A stretch of DNA of 64,000 bases from Marinobacter sp. ELB17 (GCF_000169375.1 NZ_AAXY01000007.1:119343-183342); one strand, 5' to 3'; counted from the stretch's first letter, positions 27,528 through 38,206 are shown. Notes: generated by a model not told the origin, from the sequence alone. Program-made: numbers and translations.

Positions 27528-29084
27528 TCAGCTTTGCTGATACTGGCGCAGGTAATCGGCAAAGCTTAGCGTATCCGCTTCTTCAATCTGTTGCTGCTGT
27601 TGCAAGGACTCAAGGCTAAACCCTTTATATTGTTGCTGCACGGCGTCTGGCAGCGGCTGCGCGAGCAAGCTGTGCTTGTGCTGGTGGGACATTTCCAGCG
27701 TCCAGTCGCGGTGACCCAGGCCACTGCTGGTCATTGCATCCAGGACCTGCTGCGATGGCAAACACCAACTGCCTTCCAGTTTTTGCCGCTGCTCCGCCAG
27801 AGCCCGCACATAGGTGGTGTCGCCATTCCAACCGTCGAGCTGTTCCGCCAGTGGCTGCAGCGAATCCAGAAGTTCAAGCGCCGTCTCTCCGGCGTTGACA
27901 CTGCGACTGCCCAGCTGCAACGCCAAGTCGCGCCCGCGTCCGCGCGCTACAACATCCTTGAAATTGTTATCCAGCCGGGCACACTCATCATCACCAATCC
28001 ACGGGCTGTCCTGTAACAGGCAATCCAACAAAAATAGGTCAAGAAAATCCACTTGCGGCGCGGTAATACCCACGGCTGCAAACGGGTCCAGATCCAGACA
28101 ACGCACCTCGATGTACTCCACTCCACGGCTCATCAACGCGTGGATGGGTTTTTCGCCACTGGCGGCGGTGCGCTTCGGCCGTAAGGCACTGTAATACTCG
28201 TTTTCAATCTGCAACACGTTGGTATTGAGCTGAATGTATTCACCGTCGCGGTTTATGCCCAGTTTTTCATAGGGCGGCCAGGGCGTGTGAATGGCTCGCT
28301 CCAGAGTGCGGGTATAGGTTTTTAGCTCGTTAAAACAGATGTTCAGAGATGCCTGGGCATTGTTGTGGTAACCCAAATCGCCCATCCGCAGTGAGCTGGC
28401 CTGCTCACCATAAAAAGTATTTGCATTAAAGCTGCTGAGGTTGTGCCTGACGTTGGCAACAAAACTCTGGTCCAGCGCCGGTGAAGCGCCAAACAGCAGC
28501 ATTAACAGCCAGCTACGGCGGCGGAAATTACGAATCAACCAGAAGTACTGCTCGGATTTGAAATCTTGCAGGCTCAGTTCGCTGCCGCCCACAGCCCGCT
28601 GCCACTGCTGCCAAAACCCTTCGGGTAACGACACGTTGTAATGGGTGCCGGCGATACTTTGCATCATTCGCCCGTAGCGCACCGCCAAGCCTTGGCGATA
28701 CACGTGTTTCATCTTACCCACATTGGAGCTGCCGTAATTGGCGATGGGAATACTGCTGTCACCATCCAGGCCACAGGGCATACTGGCGGCCCAGAATACT
28801 TCGTCGCCCAAGTTCTGCTGCACAAATTGATGGGTGTGGCCCAGCGCTTCAAGCATGCCGGCGGTGGTGTCATACACCGGCGTAATCAGCTCCAGCAGAG
28901 ATTCCGAATAATCGGTGGTAATGCGTGGGTGGGTTAACGCCGAACCCAGAGCGTGCGGGTGCGGGGTTTGTGCGATGAAGCCGCTGGCATCGGCACGCAA
29001 ACCTTCTTTTTCAACACCTTTACGAAAGCCCTGCCACTCGCTGGCGGCAAACTGATTAAATATGTGATGGCGTGATTGAGCCAT
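27528..29084 (-). CDS. gshA: Glutamate-cysteine ligase
   Basis: First enzyme of glutathione synthesis, joining glutamate and cysteine with ATP. With the ATG at 29,084 (MAQSRHHIF) the protein has 518 residues, the same as E. coli GshA; an upstream ATG would add six. It carries the type 1 GCS motifs GVEKEGLRAD, TTDYSESLLELITP, MPCGLDGDSSIPIANYG and GTHYNVSLP. It is 21 bp before the end-to-end boundary with tex on the same strand, so the two may be co-transcribed. gshB is not in the window. Confidence 0.96.
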   Translation of the reverse strand: MAQSRHHIFNQFAASEWQGFRKGVEKEGLRADASGFIAQTPHPHALGSALTHPRITTDYSESLLELITPVYDTTAGMLEALGHTHQFVQQNLGDEVFWAASMPCGLDGDSSIPIANYGSSNVGKMKHVYRQGLAVRYGRMMQSIAGTHYNVSLPEGFWQQWQRAVGGSELSLQDFKSEQYFWLIRNFRRRSWLLMLLFGASPALDQSFVANVRHNLSSFNANTFYGEQASSLRMGDLGYHNNAQASLNICFNELKTYTRTLERAIHTPWPPYEKLGINRDGEYIQLNTNVLQIENEYYSALRPKRTAASGEKPIHALMSRGVEYIEVRCLDLDPFAAVGITAPQVDFLDLFLLDCLLQDSPWIGDDECARLDNNFKDVVARGRGRDLALQLGSRSVNAGETALELLDSLQPLAEQLDGWNGDTTYVRALAEQRQKLEGSWCLPSQQVLDAMTSSGLGHRDWTLEMSHQHKHSLLAQPLPDAVQQQYKGFSLESLQQQQQIEEADTLSFADYLRQYQQS

Positions 29085-29123
29085 GAAAAACTCCTGCTGC
29101 AACCGCTGTGGTTGCCAAGTAAA

Positions 29124-31480
29124 TTAACGGTCGCGCTTGTTGGCCGACGCCATGGCCTGAGCCAGAGCTCCTGCCATGGCGCCTTGACCCTGACCCGGAT
29201 TCTGATTCTGATTCTGACTCTGATTTGCAGCCGGCGCCGGTTTACGCGCGCCAGCCGCATTGTTGCGATTTGGACTTGGGGTTTTGTCACCACGGGGCCG
29301 TTCAGCCGGCTGCTGGCCAGGCTGATCACCCATGCGCATGGTCAAAGCGATGCGCTTACGCGGAATATCCACCTCCATCACCTTCACTTTTACGATGTCG
29401 CCAGCTTTCACCACTTCCCGCGGGTCTTTTATAAAACGGTCTGCCAACGCCGATATATGAACCAGGCCGTCCTGGTGCACGCCAATATCCACGAAGGCGC
29501 CAAAATTGGTGACGTTGGTGACCGACCCTTCCAGCACCATTCCCGGCTCCAGATCTTTCAGGGTTTCTACGCCTTCTTCAAAACTGGCGAAGCGGAATTC
29601 CGGCCGTGGGTCGCGCCCCGGCTTTTCCAACTCGGCGAAGATGTCTTTGACCGTAGGCAAGCCAAACTGCTCGGTCACATAATCCTGCGGGTTCAGGCTG
29701 CGCAAAAATGCTACATCACCCACCAGGTTGTTCATATCCCGGTGATTTTTAGCGGCGATGGTTTCCACCACGCGATAAGCCTCCGGGTGCACCGAAGACC
29801 GATCCAGCGGATTATCACCATCGCCGATGCGCAAAAAGCCCGCCGCCTGTTCGAAGCTGCGAGCGCCCAGACGCGGCACTTTCATAAGCTGCTTGCGGTT
29901 ACGGAATTGACCGTTCTGGCTGCGATAATCCACGATGTTCTGGGCAATGGTTGGATTTAACCCAGACACACGGGTTAACAGCGGCACCGACGCGGTGTTC
30001 AGATCGACTCCTACGCCGTTTACACAGTCTTCTACCACTGCATACAGGCTGCGCGATAGCTGTACCTGCGATACGTCGTGCTGATATTGGCCCACACCAA
30101 TAGATTTTGGCTCATTTTAACCAGTTCCGCCACGGGTCCTGCAAGCGCCGGGCATGGATACCGCGCCGCGAATGGTGACATCCAGGTCCGGCAATTCCCG
30201 CGAGGCGAATTCCGATGCTGAATAAATAGACGCACCGATTCGCTGACCACAATGCGCGCCAATTTCAGTTCCGGGTAACGCTTGCACAGATCGGCCACCA
30301 GTTTATCGGTTTCCCGCGAGGCAGTGCCATTACCAATAGCCACCAGTTCGATGTTGTACTGGCGACACCATTTGCGCAATTGCTCTATCGACGCTTCCCA
30401 CTGGTTTCGTGGGGCGTGGGGAAATATAGCCCCGTGGTCCAACACCTGCCCTATGCCGTCAATTACGGCCACTTTCACGCCGGTACGCAGGCCTGGGTCC
30501 AGGCCCAGAGTGGCACGGGGCCCGGCCGGAGCCAGCAACAACAAATCTTTGAGGTTATCAGCAAATACCTGGATAGCCTCGGTTTCAGCAGCCTCTCGGA
30601 TCTGGCCTATCAGGTCAGTTTCGAGCTGGCCAGACAGCTTTACCCGCCAGGTCCAGCGCACCACTTCGGCCAGCCACTTGTCGGCCGCCCGGCCCTGGTC
30701 GCGGACATTCCAGTGGGCGGCAATGTAAGATTCCGCCGGGTGCGGCTGGCGACGATCATCGCTGTTTTCTCCAACGGCAATGGTGTAGCTCAGGATGCCC
30801 TCGTTGCGGCCACGTAGAATAGCCAGAGTACGGTGTGACGGCACTTTTTTTAACGCTTCGCTGTGATCAAAGTAATCACGGAATTTGGCGCCTCCGGCCT
30901 CTTTGCCGGCAATAACGGTGACTTTCAGCTGGCCTTGCTGCCAGATGAAACCGCGCAGTTGGCCCAGAAGTTCGGCGTCTTCTGCGAAACGCTCCATCAG
31001 AATGGCACGGGCGCCTTCCAAGGCCGCCTTGCTGTCAGCCACATCGGCGTTAACGAACTGCTCTGCCAGAGCCTCTGGCGCTTGTGTTGGGTCGTTATAA
31101 AGGCCATCGGCCAGTGGTTCAAGACCGGCCTCACAGGCAATCTGGGCTTTGGTACGGCGCTTGGGCTTGTAAGGCAGGTAAAGATCTTCCAGACGGTTTT
31201 TGGTGTCTGCCCCGTTAATGCTGGATTTCAGCACATCGGTCAATTTGCCCTGCTCGTCAATACTGGCGAGGATGGTGGCGCGGCGGTCTTCCAGTTCGCG
31301 CAAATAGCGCAGGCGCTCTTCCAGGGCTCGCAACTGGATGTCGTCAAGCGCGCCGGTCAGCTCTTTTCGATAGCGGGCAATAAAGGGCACAGTCGCACCG
31401 CCGTTTAACAGTTCAACGGTGGCATTAACCTGCTCTTCACGTACACCAAGCTCATTCGCAATGCGTCGGGAAATACTGTT
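29124..31480 (-). pseudogene. tex: RNA-binding transcription accessory protein Tex, broken by clustered single-base losses
   Basis: Tex is a nucleic-acid-binding protein of about 780 residues with an N-terminal Tex domain, a YqgF RNase H-like domain, helix-hairpin-helix motifs and a C-terminal S1 domain. Here the 5' part is intact from ATG 31,480 (MNSISRRIANELGV) through the YqgF region (LGLDPGLRTGVKVAVIDG) to ARIVVSE. Then the frame is lost, and it resumes at [13 protein letters not shown] (about 30,095) to the S1 domain ([19 protein letters not shown]) and a Gln/Asn-rich tail. Between about 30,107 and 30,247 the expected protein can be restored by adding four single bases, at roughly 30,245, 30,154, 30,131 and 30,110. 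It could be a true pseudogene or a consensus error. Confidence 0.88.
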
Positions 31481-31543
31481 CATGCTACCTCTGCTAATCA
31501 CGTTCGCTGACAAACAAAGTGGCAAAGGTACAGCGGCACAGGA

Positions 31544-31740
31544 TTACAGGCAAGCAGACTGCCTCTGATTACGGAGGAACTGCACCAGCTGGCCCCAAGG
31601 CATCGGCCGGGCAAAATAGTAACCCTGTACGTGGTCGCAATTCAGTTGCCGTAAAAACTCCATCTGCGTGTAGGTTTCCACGCCCTCTGCTACTACGCTC
31701 ATTTTCAGGCTGTGAGCGAGGCTGATCAAAAAAAGCTAAA
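31544..31740 (-). pseudogene. Remnant of an EAL (c-di-GMP phosphodiesterase) gene
   Basis: About 62 codons encode the C-terminal end of an EAL domain: ISLAHSLKMSVVAEGVET, EFLRQLNCDHVQGYYFARPM, then the terminal helix. The EGVET motif and QGYYFARPM are diagnostic. Upstream the frame meets TAG four codons before ISLAHS, and no EAL catalytic motif (ExLxR, DDFG) remains, so it cannot be active. A second frame just upstream on the same strand (ALVQEILQTHGFADGIAF) might be a fragment of another gene. It lies between rep and the broken tex, a region that has lost coding capacity. Confidence 0.8.
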
Positions 31741-31913
31741 GGCGATACCATCTGCGAATCCATGAGTTTGTAAGATTTCCTGTACCAATGCGCAGTAATT
31801 CAAGCCATACAATTCATTAACAATAGCTTACTTTCCGGTAGGGTGCCGACTGCCCAGGTGCTGTAGAATAGGCATGATATTAACGCACTTTGCAACCAGG
31901 CTGCTGTGACGCC

Positions 31914-33932
31914 GTGACAAAACTCAATCCCAGACAACGCGAAGCCGTGCGCTATGCCGATGGCCCCATGCTGGTACTAGCGGGCGCCGGCAGCGGCAAA
32001 ACCAGCGTAATTACCCGCAAAATTGCGTTTCTAATTGAACAACTGGGTATTCCTGGCCGGCACATTGCGGCCGTGACCTTCACCAACAAAGCGGCACGAG
32101 AAATGAAAGAGCGTGTTGGCCGCATCATCGATCGAAAGCTAACCCGTGGATTGACCGTGTCCACCTTTCATAACCTGGGCCTGAACATCATCCGCGAGGA
32201 ACATGATCATGTTGGTTATCACCCCGGATTTTCCATTTTTGATGCCGAAGACGCCAAAGCCCTGCTGCAGGATTTAATGCTAACCCATGGCAGCACCGAC
32301 GCTGGTGATGAACTGAATCCGGTACAGATGACCATCTCTTCATGGAAAAACGCCATGCGTCCGCCTGCCGAAGCACTGAGCAAGGCTGCAGACGAGCGTG
32401 AACAGAGAATCGCAATCATTTATGGATACTACAACGAGTACTTGAAAGCATACAACGCCGTCGACTTCGATGACCTGATTCTGCTGCCGGTGATGCTGTT
32501 TCGCCAGCACCCGGACGTGCTGGCGAAATGGCAGCGTAAAATTCGTTACATGCTGGTGGATGAGTACCAAGACACCAATGTGTGCCAATACGAGCTGGTG
32601 AAGCTCTTGGTGGCAGGGCGCGCCGCTTTTACCGTAGTGGGTGATGATGACCAGTCGATTTACGCCTGGCGCGGAGCGCGGCCGGAGAACCTGGCACAGC
32701 TGGAACAGGATTTCCCCAGCCTGAAAGTGGTTAAGCTGGAGCAGAATTACCGCTCAACAAGCCGCATACTGCGTGCCGCCAACACGGTGATTGCCAACAA
32801 CCCACACGCCTTTGAAAAAGTGCTGTGGAGCGATCACGCCATTGGTGAAGAAATTCGCATTATCCGTTGCCGCAATGAAGAAGCAGAAACCGAGCGGGTG
32901 GCCACCGAAATACTAGACCAGAAGCTGAAGCAAGGCCTGGGATTCAAAGATTTTGCGGTGCTGTACCGGGGTAACCATCAGGCCCGGCTGCTAGAGGTGA
33001 AGCTACAGGGCTATCAAATTCCCTATCGCATCTCCGGCGGCCAATCGTTTTTTGCCAAAAGCGAAATCAAAGACGCTATGGCGTATTTACGCTTACTGAT
33101 CAATCCCACTGACGACGCCTCTTTTTTACGAGTGGTTAACGTGCCCCGCCGGGAGATTGGCCCACGCACACTCGAGCAATTAAGCCACTACGCCCGCGCT
33201 CGCAACGTCAGCCTGTTCAAAGCACTGGGCGATATGGGCGCGCAAAGCCACGTGACCGACAAGGGCCTGGAGCGTCTGCGTCGCTTCGCCCACTGGGCAG
33301 ACGCCACCTGTAAAAGGTTACACAGCGATGACCCTGTGCAGGTAATCAAGCAGTTGTTTACGGATATAGAGTATGAGGAATGGCTGCACCAGCATTCTGG
33401 CTCGCCCAAGCAGGCGCAGTGGCGCATGGAGAATATCTGGTACCTGGTGGATTCCATCCAGCGCATGCTTGACGATGGCAAAGGCACCGCGGACGAAATT
33501 GGCGTGGAAGACGCCATTACCAAGCTGATCCTGCGTGACATGATGGAGCAGCGCGAGGAAGAAGACGACAGCGATAAAGTACAGCTGCTGACCCTGCACG
33601 CCTCCAAAGGCTTGGAATTTCCGCACGTGTTCATCATCGGCTTGGAAGAAGAAATTCTGCCGCACCGGATGAGCATTGAAGAAGAAAATATCGAGGAAGA
33701 ACGGCGGCTGATGTACGTGGGTATTACCCGGGCGCGAGAAACCCTGACCCTGACCTATGCTGCGTCGCGCCGGCAATATGGCGAAAAAATGGAGACCATT
33801 CCAAGCCGCTTCCTGGACGAACTACCGGAAGATGATGTGCGCTGGCTGGGTTTAGGGGAAGCAGACGTCGAAGTGAACCAAAAGAAGGGAAAAGCGACGC
33901 TCAGCGCCCTGTTGGGGGACTTGGGCGCCTGA
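31914..33932 (+). CDS. rep: ATP-dependent DNA helicase Rep
   Basis: Superfamily 1A 3'-5' helicase that helps replication forks through protein blocks. Starting at GTG 31,914 (VTKLNPRQREAV) it has 672 residues, against 673 in E. coli. Motif I is AGAGSGKTSVI, motif Ia TFTNKAAREMKERV, motif II VDEYQDTN, motif III VGDDDQSIYAWRGA, motif IV LEQNYRST, motif V TLHASKGLEFPHVF and motif VI EERRLMYVGITRAR. All are intact. The shortened C terminus compared with UvrD and the DDDQSIYAWRGA form favour Rep. Monocistronic. Confidence 0.97.
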   Translation: MTKLNPRQREAVRYADGPMLVLAGAGSGKTSVITRKIAFLIEQLGIPGRHIAAVTFTNKAAREMKERVGRIIDRKLTRGLTVSTFHNLGLNIIREEHDHVGYHPGFSIFDAEDAKALLQDLMLTHGSTDAGDELNPVQMTISSWKNAMRPPAEALSKAADEREQRIAIIYGYYNEYLKAYNAVDFDDLILLPVMLFRQHPDVLAKWQRKIRYMLVDEYQDTNVCQYELVKLLVAGRAAFTVVGDDDQSIYAWRGARPENLAQLEQDFPSLKVVKLEQNYRSTSRILRAANTVIANNPHAFEKVLWSDHAIGEEIRIIRCRNEEAETERVATEILDQKLKQGLGFKDFAVLYRGNHQARLLEVKLQGYQIPYRISGGQSFFAKSEIKDAMAYLRLLINPTDDASFLRVVNVPRREIGPRTLEQLSHYARARNVSLFKALGDMGAQSHVTDKGLERLRRFAHWADATCKRLHSDDPVQVIKQLFTDIEYEEWLHQHSGSPKQAQWRMENIWYLVDSIQRMLDDGKGTADEIGVEDAITKLILRDMMEQREEEDDSDKVQLLTLHASKGLEFPHVFIIGLEEEILPHRMSIEEENIEEERRLMYVGITRARETLTLTYAASRRQYGEKMETIPSRFLDELPEDDVRWLGLGEADVEVNQKKGKATLSALLGDLGA

Positions 33933-33977
33933 CACCGGGCAGCCCGCATCGGCGAACGGCCCGGCTTTTACGCAGTG

Positions 33978-34391
33978 TTACTTGCTCTCTGCCACCAGGT
34001 GTTCAACGGCTGCAGCAATCTCTTCATCCGGGCAGCTGGCACAACCACCTTTCGCTGGCATGGCGTTATAGCCATTAATAGCGTGGGAGATTAGCGTGTC
34101 TAGGCCCTGCTCGACACGCGGCGCCCAGGCACTGGCGTCACCAATAACCGGCGCACCGGCTGCACCCGTGGTGTGGCATGCCAGGCAAACGGCACCATAA
34201 ACCTCCGAGCCAGAGCGAGGGCCAGCACTGGCTGCAACCGTTGGAGCTGCCGCTGCGCCACAATCTTCACCCTGCAAGCAGAGACTGCCTACCGGCTGGA
34301 TACGGGACAGAATTTCGTCATCAACATTTGCCATAACGGCGCCGGCTGTCAGACCAAAACCAAGCAGAACAGCGGCCAGAATTCTCTTCAT
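33978..34391 (-). CDS. Cytochrome c5
   Basis: A 137-residue periplasmic c-type cytochrome. The ATG at 34,391 begins a signal peptide (KRILAAVLLGFGLTAGAVMA). The haem site is CLACH, followed by the MPAKGGCASC segment that carries the axial Met and the extra Cys pair typical of cytochrome c5. It is a likely electron donor to a terminal oxidase. Between signal and haem site is an Ala-rich linker with two further cysteines (LCLQGEDCG), unusual for the family and possibly a disulfide. It faces rep, with 45 bp between stop codons. Confidence 0.9.
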   Translation of the reverse strand: MKRILAAVLLGFGLTAGAVMANVDDEILSRIQPVGSLCLQGEDCGAAAAPTVAASAGPRSGSEVYGAVCLACHTTGAAGAPVIGDASAWAPRVEQGLDTLISHAINGYNAMPAKGGCASCPDEEIAAAVEHLVAESK

Positions 34392-34589
34392 CTTCACAAT
34401 GCACCTCGCATTCAAGCGTTATAATAATAAGTTGCCGCATTATAGCGGCTGTGCGTCGGCAAAAAAACCAACACGCAGACTGATACATCAATTTCAGCAC
34501 CGTTTGTTGCTATTTGGTAAATCACAAGACCTGTCGCGCCGTTATGGTTACCATACGTTCCAGGCCCGTTTATCGCTCAGGAATTCACC

Positions 34590-34925
34590 ATGACAGAACT
34601 CAGTCACTCTTCTCACCGCTTGCGCAAGCCGCTCTTAATTCTAGAGTTTACCGCGCTAGCTACACTACTGGGTTCTATGATCTGGTTTGGTTACAGTACG
34701 CCGCCGGGCGAAGTTCTGGCGCCCGCCTGGCTGTTGATACCTGCTGTGGCCAGCCTGCTGGTTTTTACCAGTTTTATTGGCCTGATGTACCTGCGCTGGG
34801 TGGTTACCGCAGGCGCAGAGCGGCAAAATCGTCCTAAACTGATTTTCGCATTGCTGGCATTGACTATGTCCAGTGTGTGGTTATACGGCATAGCAAATAC
34901 CTGGATCAGCCTGAACGCCCAGTAA
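34590..34925 (+). CDS. Small inner-membrane protein of unknown function
   Basis: A 111-residue protein with three predicted membrane segments: about 18-36 (TALATLLGSMIWFGYS region), 48-70 (LLIPAVASLLVFTSFIGLMYL) and 86-104 (LIFALLALTMSSVWLYGI). Basic residues (WVVTAGAERQNRPK) between the second and third suggest that loop is cytoplasmic. A GTTATGG-rich upstream region separates it from the cytochrome gene. No family is recognised. Codon use resembles its neighbours, and the long unbroken hydrophobic pattern supports a real gene. Confidence 0.7.
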   Translation: MTELSHSSHRLRKPLLILEFTALATLLGSMIWFGYSTPPGEVLAPAWLLIPAVASLLVFTSFIGLMYLRWVVTAGAERQNRPKLIFALLALTMSSVWLYGIANTWISLNAQ

Positions 34926-34983
34926 AACGCCACCATTTGCACGCCGTTTTTCTTCCGCTAAAGGTCAAAGAGACATTACCACC

Positions 34984-36153
34984 ATGCTATTCACACCTGC
35001 GTTAACAGTTATCCGGCAGCGCCGCCACGTGTTGGCAACGGCACTATCCACAGCACTAGCCGCCGCATTGTGCACCTTGGCCTGGGCGCCTGCGACCAGT
35101 GCCCAAACCGACGCTGAGCCCATGGCAGATCAACCGCTGTCCGCCCAAGACTGCGCACTGATTCGCGATGGACTGCAGCGCCTGGCCTGTTTCGATGAGA
35201 TTTACCAGCCTGATCAGGCCCGCGACAACGCCAGCACCGAGCAACGGCAGCGGGTCGAAATCGCCACCGAGGCACTACCACCAAGCAAACGGGCAATGGA
35301 AGAAGCGCTGGATAACCCAGGAGCAAACGACGAAACTGCGGTGATGTCGTCGATTCTGGACCGCTACCTGGAAGCGGAAGAATCCCTGTTTTCATTCTCT
35401 GGCAGCTTTATTCGCCACCGCCCGAACTACATTCTGCCAATCACCTGGTCTGACCAACCAAACCAGACGCCCACAAGCCCGCGCCTGGGCGTGACCGGCT
35501 ACGATTACGACCTTAAGCAGGAAGAAGCCAAGTACCAAATCAGCTTCAAAGTTCCGCTGCTCACCGGCTTTATGGATAAACGCACTACGCTTTGGTTCGG
35601 CTACACCCAGAAGTCTTTCTGGCAGCTTTACAATCAGGATGAGTCCGCGCCGTTTCGTGAAACCAACTACGAGCCTGAACTATTCCTGCGCTACCAACCC
35701 GACTGGGACATTGGGCCGGGCCGCCTGAATACGGTGAATCTGGGCATTAACCACCAGTCAAACGGTCAGGCCGAGCCGCGCTCGCGCAGCTGGAACCGCA
35801 TTGTTGGCATGGGAACTTACACTTACAACCGTTGGCTGTTCATGGTTAAACCCTGGATACGCTTGCCAGACGGCAACACCGACGACAACGACGATATTGA
35901 AAGCTATCTGGGCCATGGCAGTTACCACGCAGTGTACAAACTGACGGAAAACCGCACCTTCTCACTGAAGCTGCTGAACAACCTGCGCACCTCAGACAAC
36001 AAAACCTCGGTAGAGTTTGGCTACAGCTTCCCCATGGGCGATACCATCAAAGGCTTCGTGCATTATTACAACGGTTACGGTGAAAGCCTGATTGACTATA
36101 ACGAGCGCATTCAGAGGGTCGGATTGGGGATTATGCTGAACGACTGGCTGTAA
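34984..36153 (+). CDS. pldA: Outer membrane phospholipase A (OMPLA)
   Basis: A 389-residue outer-membrane enzyme that hydrolyses phospholipids displaced to the outer leaflet. The N-terminal 41 residues look like a long signal peptide, followed by a Cys-containing domain (SAQDCALIRDGLQRLACFD) and then the 12-strand beta-barrel. The catalytic His and Ser are in NHQSNG, followed by the diagnostic SRSWNRI; the strand pattern ends in an aromatic-rich C-terminal segment closing with W-L, suiting outer-membrane assembly. It lies 58 bp after a small membrane gene and ends at a strong bidirectional terminator. Confidence 0.93.
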   Translation: MLFTPALTVIRQRRHVLATALSTALAAALCTLAWAPATSAQTDAEPMADQPLSAQDCALIRDGLQRLACFDEIYQPDQARDNASTEQRQRVEIATEALPPSKRAMEEALDNPGANDETAVMSSILDRYLEAEESLFSFSGSFIRHRPNYILPITWSDQPNQTPTSPRLGVTGYDYDLKQEEAKYQISFKVPLLTGFMDKRTTLWFGYTQKSFWQLYNQDESAPFRETNYEPELFLRYQPDWDIGPGRLNTVNLGINHQSNGQAEPRSRSWNRIVGMGTYTYNRWLFMVKPWIRLPDGNTDDNDDIESYLGHGSYHAVYKLTENRTFSLKLLNNLRTSDNKTSVEFGYSFPMGDTIKGFVHYYNGYGESLIDYNERIQRVGLGIMLNDWL

Positions 36154-36197
36154 ACCTTAGCGCAGCGCCAGGGACAGGACCAGAAGTATAAATAAGC

Positions 36198-36238
36198 AAA
36201 AAGGCCCTGCCCGGTTTGATTGTCCGGTAGGGCCTTTG
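36198..36238. terminator. Bidirectional intrinsic terminator between pldA and the phosphomutase gene
   Basis: AAAAAGGCCCT and AGGGCCTTT flank an inner CCGG/CCGG pair, forming a long GC stem with an A-run before and T-run after it. It serves the convergent genes pldA (plus strand) and the phosphomannomutase-type gene (minus strand). Confidence 0.85.
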
Positions 36239-36270
36239 CACAGATTCCACAGAGCAAATTACAATCACGT

Positions 36271-37635
36271 TTACAGGGCGTTCAAACGCTCCATTTCCGC
36301 CAGCAGTTCGTCGGTTTTCTCTCGCATCAACGGTATATCGCCACGGGACTCCACGTTCAGCCTTACCACCGGTTCGGTGTTGGACATCCGCAGATTAAAG
36401 CGCCAGTGGTCGTACTCCACACTCACGCCGTCTACGTGGCTCACACTCTTCGCCTCGGCGCCGTATTTTGCTTCGATGGCGGCAATGACAGTAGCGGGGT
36501 CTGCGATCGTACGGTTAATCTCGCCGCTGGCCGGGTAGGCTTCAATGCGGGCATCAATCAACGATGACAGCGTGCAACCAGCCTGGCACAAGCGCTCGGC
36601 CACTAGCAGCCATGGAATCATGCCGCTGTCGCAATAAGCAAAATCCCGGAAATAATGGTGGGCACTCATTTCACCGCCGTACACCGCATCTTCATCGCGC
36701 ATACGCTGCTTGATGAACGCATGGCCGGTTTTGCTTTCGACGGCAACTCCGCCAGCAGCCGCAACCAGGTCCAACGTGTTCCAGATCAGGCGCGGGTCGT
36801 GAATCATCTTACCCGGGCCGGTCTTGCGCAGAAACTGATCGGCCAACAGGCCAACAATGTAATAGCCTTCAATAAAGCGGCCATTTTCATCGAAGAAAAA
36901 ACAGCGATCGTAATCACCGTCCCAGGCGATGCCCATGACAGCGCCACTGGCTTTTACCGCATCTGCGGTGGCTGCGCGATTTTCTTCCAGTATCGGGTTG
37001 GGAACACCGTTGGGAAAGTGGCCGTCTGCGTTGTGGTGTACTTTCACAAATTCGAACGGCACGTGCGCCTCAAGCTCATCAATCACCAGCCCGGCACCGC
37101 CGTTACCAGCATTAACCACCAGTTTCAGCGGCTTTAGATCTGCACCGTTAATATAGCCCAAAAGGTGATCGATATAGGCGTTCATGGTTTCCAGGGTTTC
37201 GTAACGGCCCTGATCTTGGGCATCCGCAAACGGTTCCAAGACGCGGTCACGGATGTCGTTCAGGCCATTGTCTGAACTGATCGGCCGCGATTCTGGCCCC
37301 ACCATTTTCATGCCATTGTGGTCACGGGGGTTATGGCTGGCGGTTACCATAATGCCGCCATCCATGTCGTAATGGCTGGTGGCAAAGTACACCATTTCGG
37401 TACCACACAGGCCGATGTCGTACACGTCTGCGCCCGCAGCCATTAAACCCGAGCACAATGCCTGGCTGATCTCGCGACTAGACAAGCGAATGTCATAGCC
37501 AACAATGATTTTTTTCGCGCCGGTTACTTCCACATAGGCACGGCCAATAAGCTCCGCGAGCTTAGGGTTCAGCCGGTCTGGAACACGGCCACGAAGGTCA
37601 TACGCTTTAAAGCAGGACAGATCCATTGTCGACAT
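36271..37635 (-). CDS. Phosphomannomutase/phosphoglucomutase (CpsG/ManB type)
   Basis: Interconverts mannose-6-P and mannose-1-P (and possibly the glucose equivalents), feeding surface polysaccharide synthesis. The 454-residue protein has the phosphoserine loop in [11 protein letters not shown], the metal-binding DGDYDRC, the sugar-binding loop GGEMSAHH and the C-terminal phosphate-binding [12 protein letters not shown]. The N-terminal pattern [14 protein letters not shown] favours the ManB/CpsG subfamily; Pseudomonas AlgC is the nearest named alternative. The stop codon of bfr directly abuts the annotated start; a second ATG nine bases in ([10 protein letters not shown]) could also be used. 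Confidence 0.92.
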   Translation of the reverse strand: MSTMDLSCFKAYDLRGRVPDRLNPKLAELIGRAYVEVTGAKKIIVGYDIRLSSREISQALCSGLMAAGADVYDIGLCGTEMVYFATSHYDMDGGIMVTASHNPRDHNGMKMVGPESRPISSDNGLNDIRDRVLEPFADAQDQGRYETLETMNAYIDHLLGYINGADLKPLKLVVNAGNGGAGLVIDELEAHVPFEFVKVHHNADGHFPNGVPNPILEENRAATADAVKASGAVMGIAWDGDYDRCFFFDENGRFIEGYYIVGLLADQFLRKTGPGKMIHDPRLIWNTLDLVAAAGGVAVESKTGHAFIKQRMRDEDAVYGGEMSAHHYFRDFAYCDSGMIPWLLVAERLCQAGCTLSSLIDARIEAYPASGEINRTIADPATVIAAIEAKYGAEAKSVSHVDGVSVEYDHWRFNLRMSNTEPVVRLNVESRGDIPLMREKTDELLAEMERLNAL

Positions 37636-38112
37636 TTACTCCGCTGCGGCAGACTGTAATTGGATGTAGTTTTGAATGCCCATCTGACTGATCATTTCCA
37701 GCTGGGTTTCCAGCCAGTCGATGTGCTCTTCTTCACTGTCCAGAATGCTGCGGAACAGCTCGCGGCTGGTGTAGTCCTGAACAGACTCGCAGTGAACGAT
37801 GGCATCTTTCAGATCTTTGTGTGCAAGGTGTTCGATTTTCAGATCGCTTTCGATCATTTCCTGAACGTGCTCACCAATCATCAGCTTGTTCAGATCTTGC
37901 AGGTTCGGCAGGCCGTCCAGAAACAGGATGCGTTCGATCAGCTGATCGGCGTGTTTCATTTCGTCAATAGACTCTTCGTACTCTTTAGCGGCAAGCTTAG
38001 CGATGCCCCAGTCTTTGTACATGCGTGAGTGCAAAAAATACTGATTGATGGCCGTCAGCTCGTTGCCCAACACTTTGTTTAAAAACTGAATAACCTGTTT
38101 ATCGCCTTTCAT
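37636..38112 (-). CDS. bfr: Bacterioferritin
   Basis: A 24-mer haem-containing iron store. The 158-residue subunit keeps the ferroxidase ligands in [24 protein letters not shown] and [11 protein letters not shown], and the haem-binding Met in SIDEMKH at about position 52. Length equals E. coli Bfr (158). Its stop codon abuts the start of the phosphomutase gene, and bfd lies about 95 bp upstream on the same strand, the usual pairing for iron storage and release. Confidence 0.97.
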   Translation of the reverse strand: MKGDKQVIQFLNKVLGNELTAINQYFLHSRMYKDWGIAKLAAKEYEESIDEMKHADQLIERILFLDGLPNLQDLNKLMIGEHVQEMIESDLKIEHLAHKDLKDAIVHCESVQDYTSRELFRSILDSEEEHIDWLETQLEMISQMGIQNYIQLQSAAAE

Positions 38113-38206
38113 AGCGCCTCTCCCTAAAGATTTTCATCACGTCAGGCAAGAATAGCGCGTTATGGCGATAGTTAAAATCGCTGGAATGATAAACCTGGTC
38201 GGGTAA

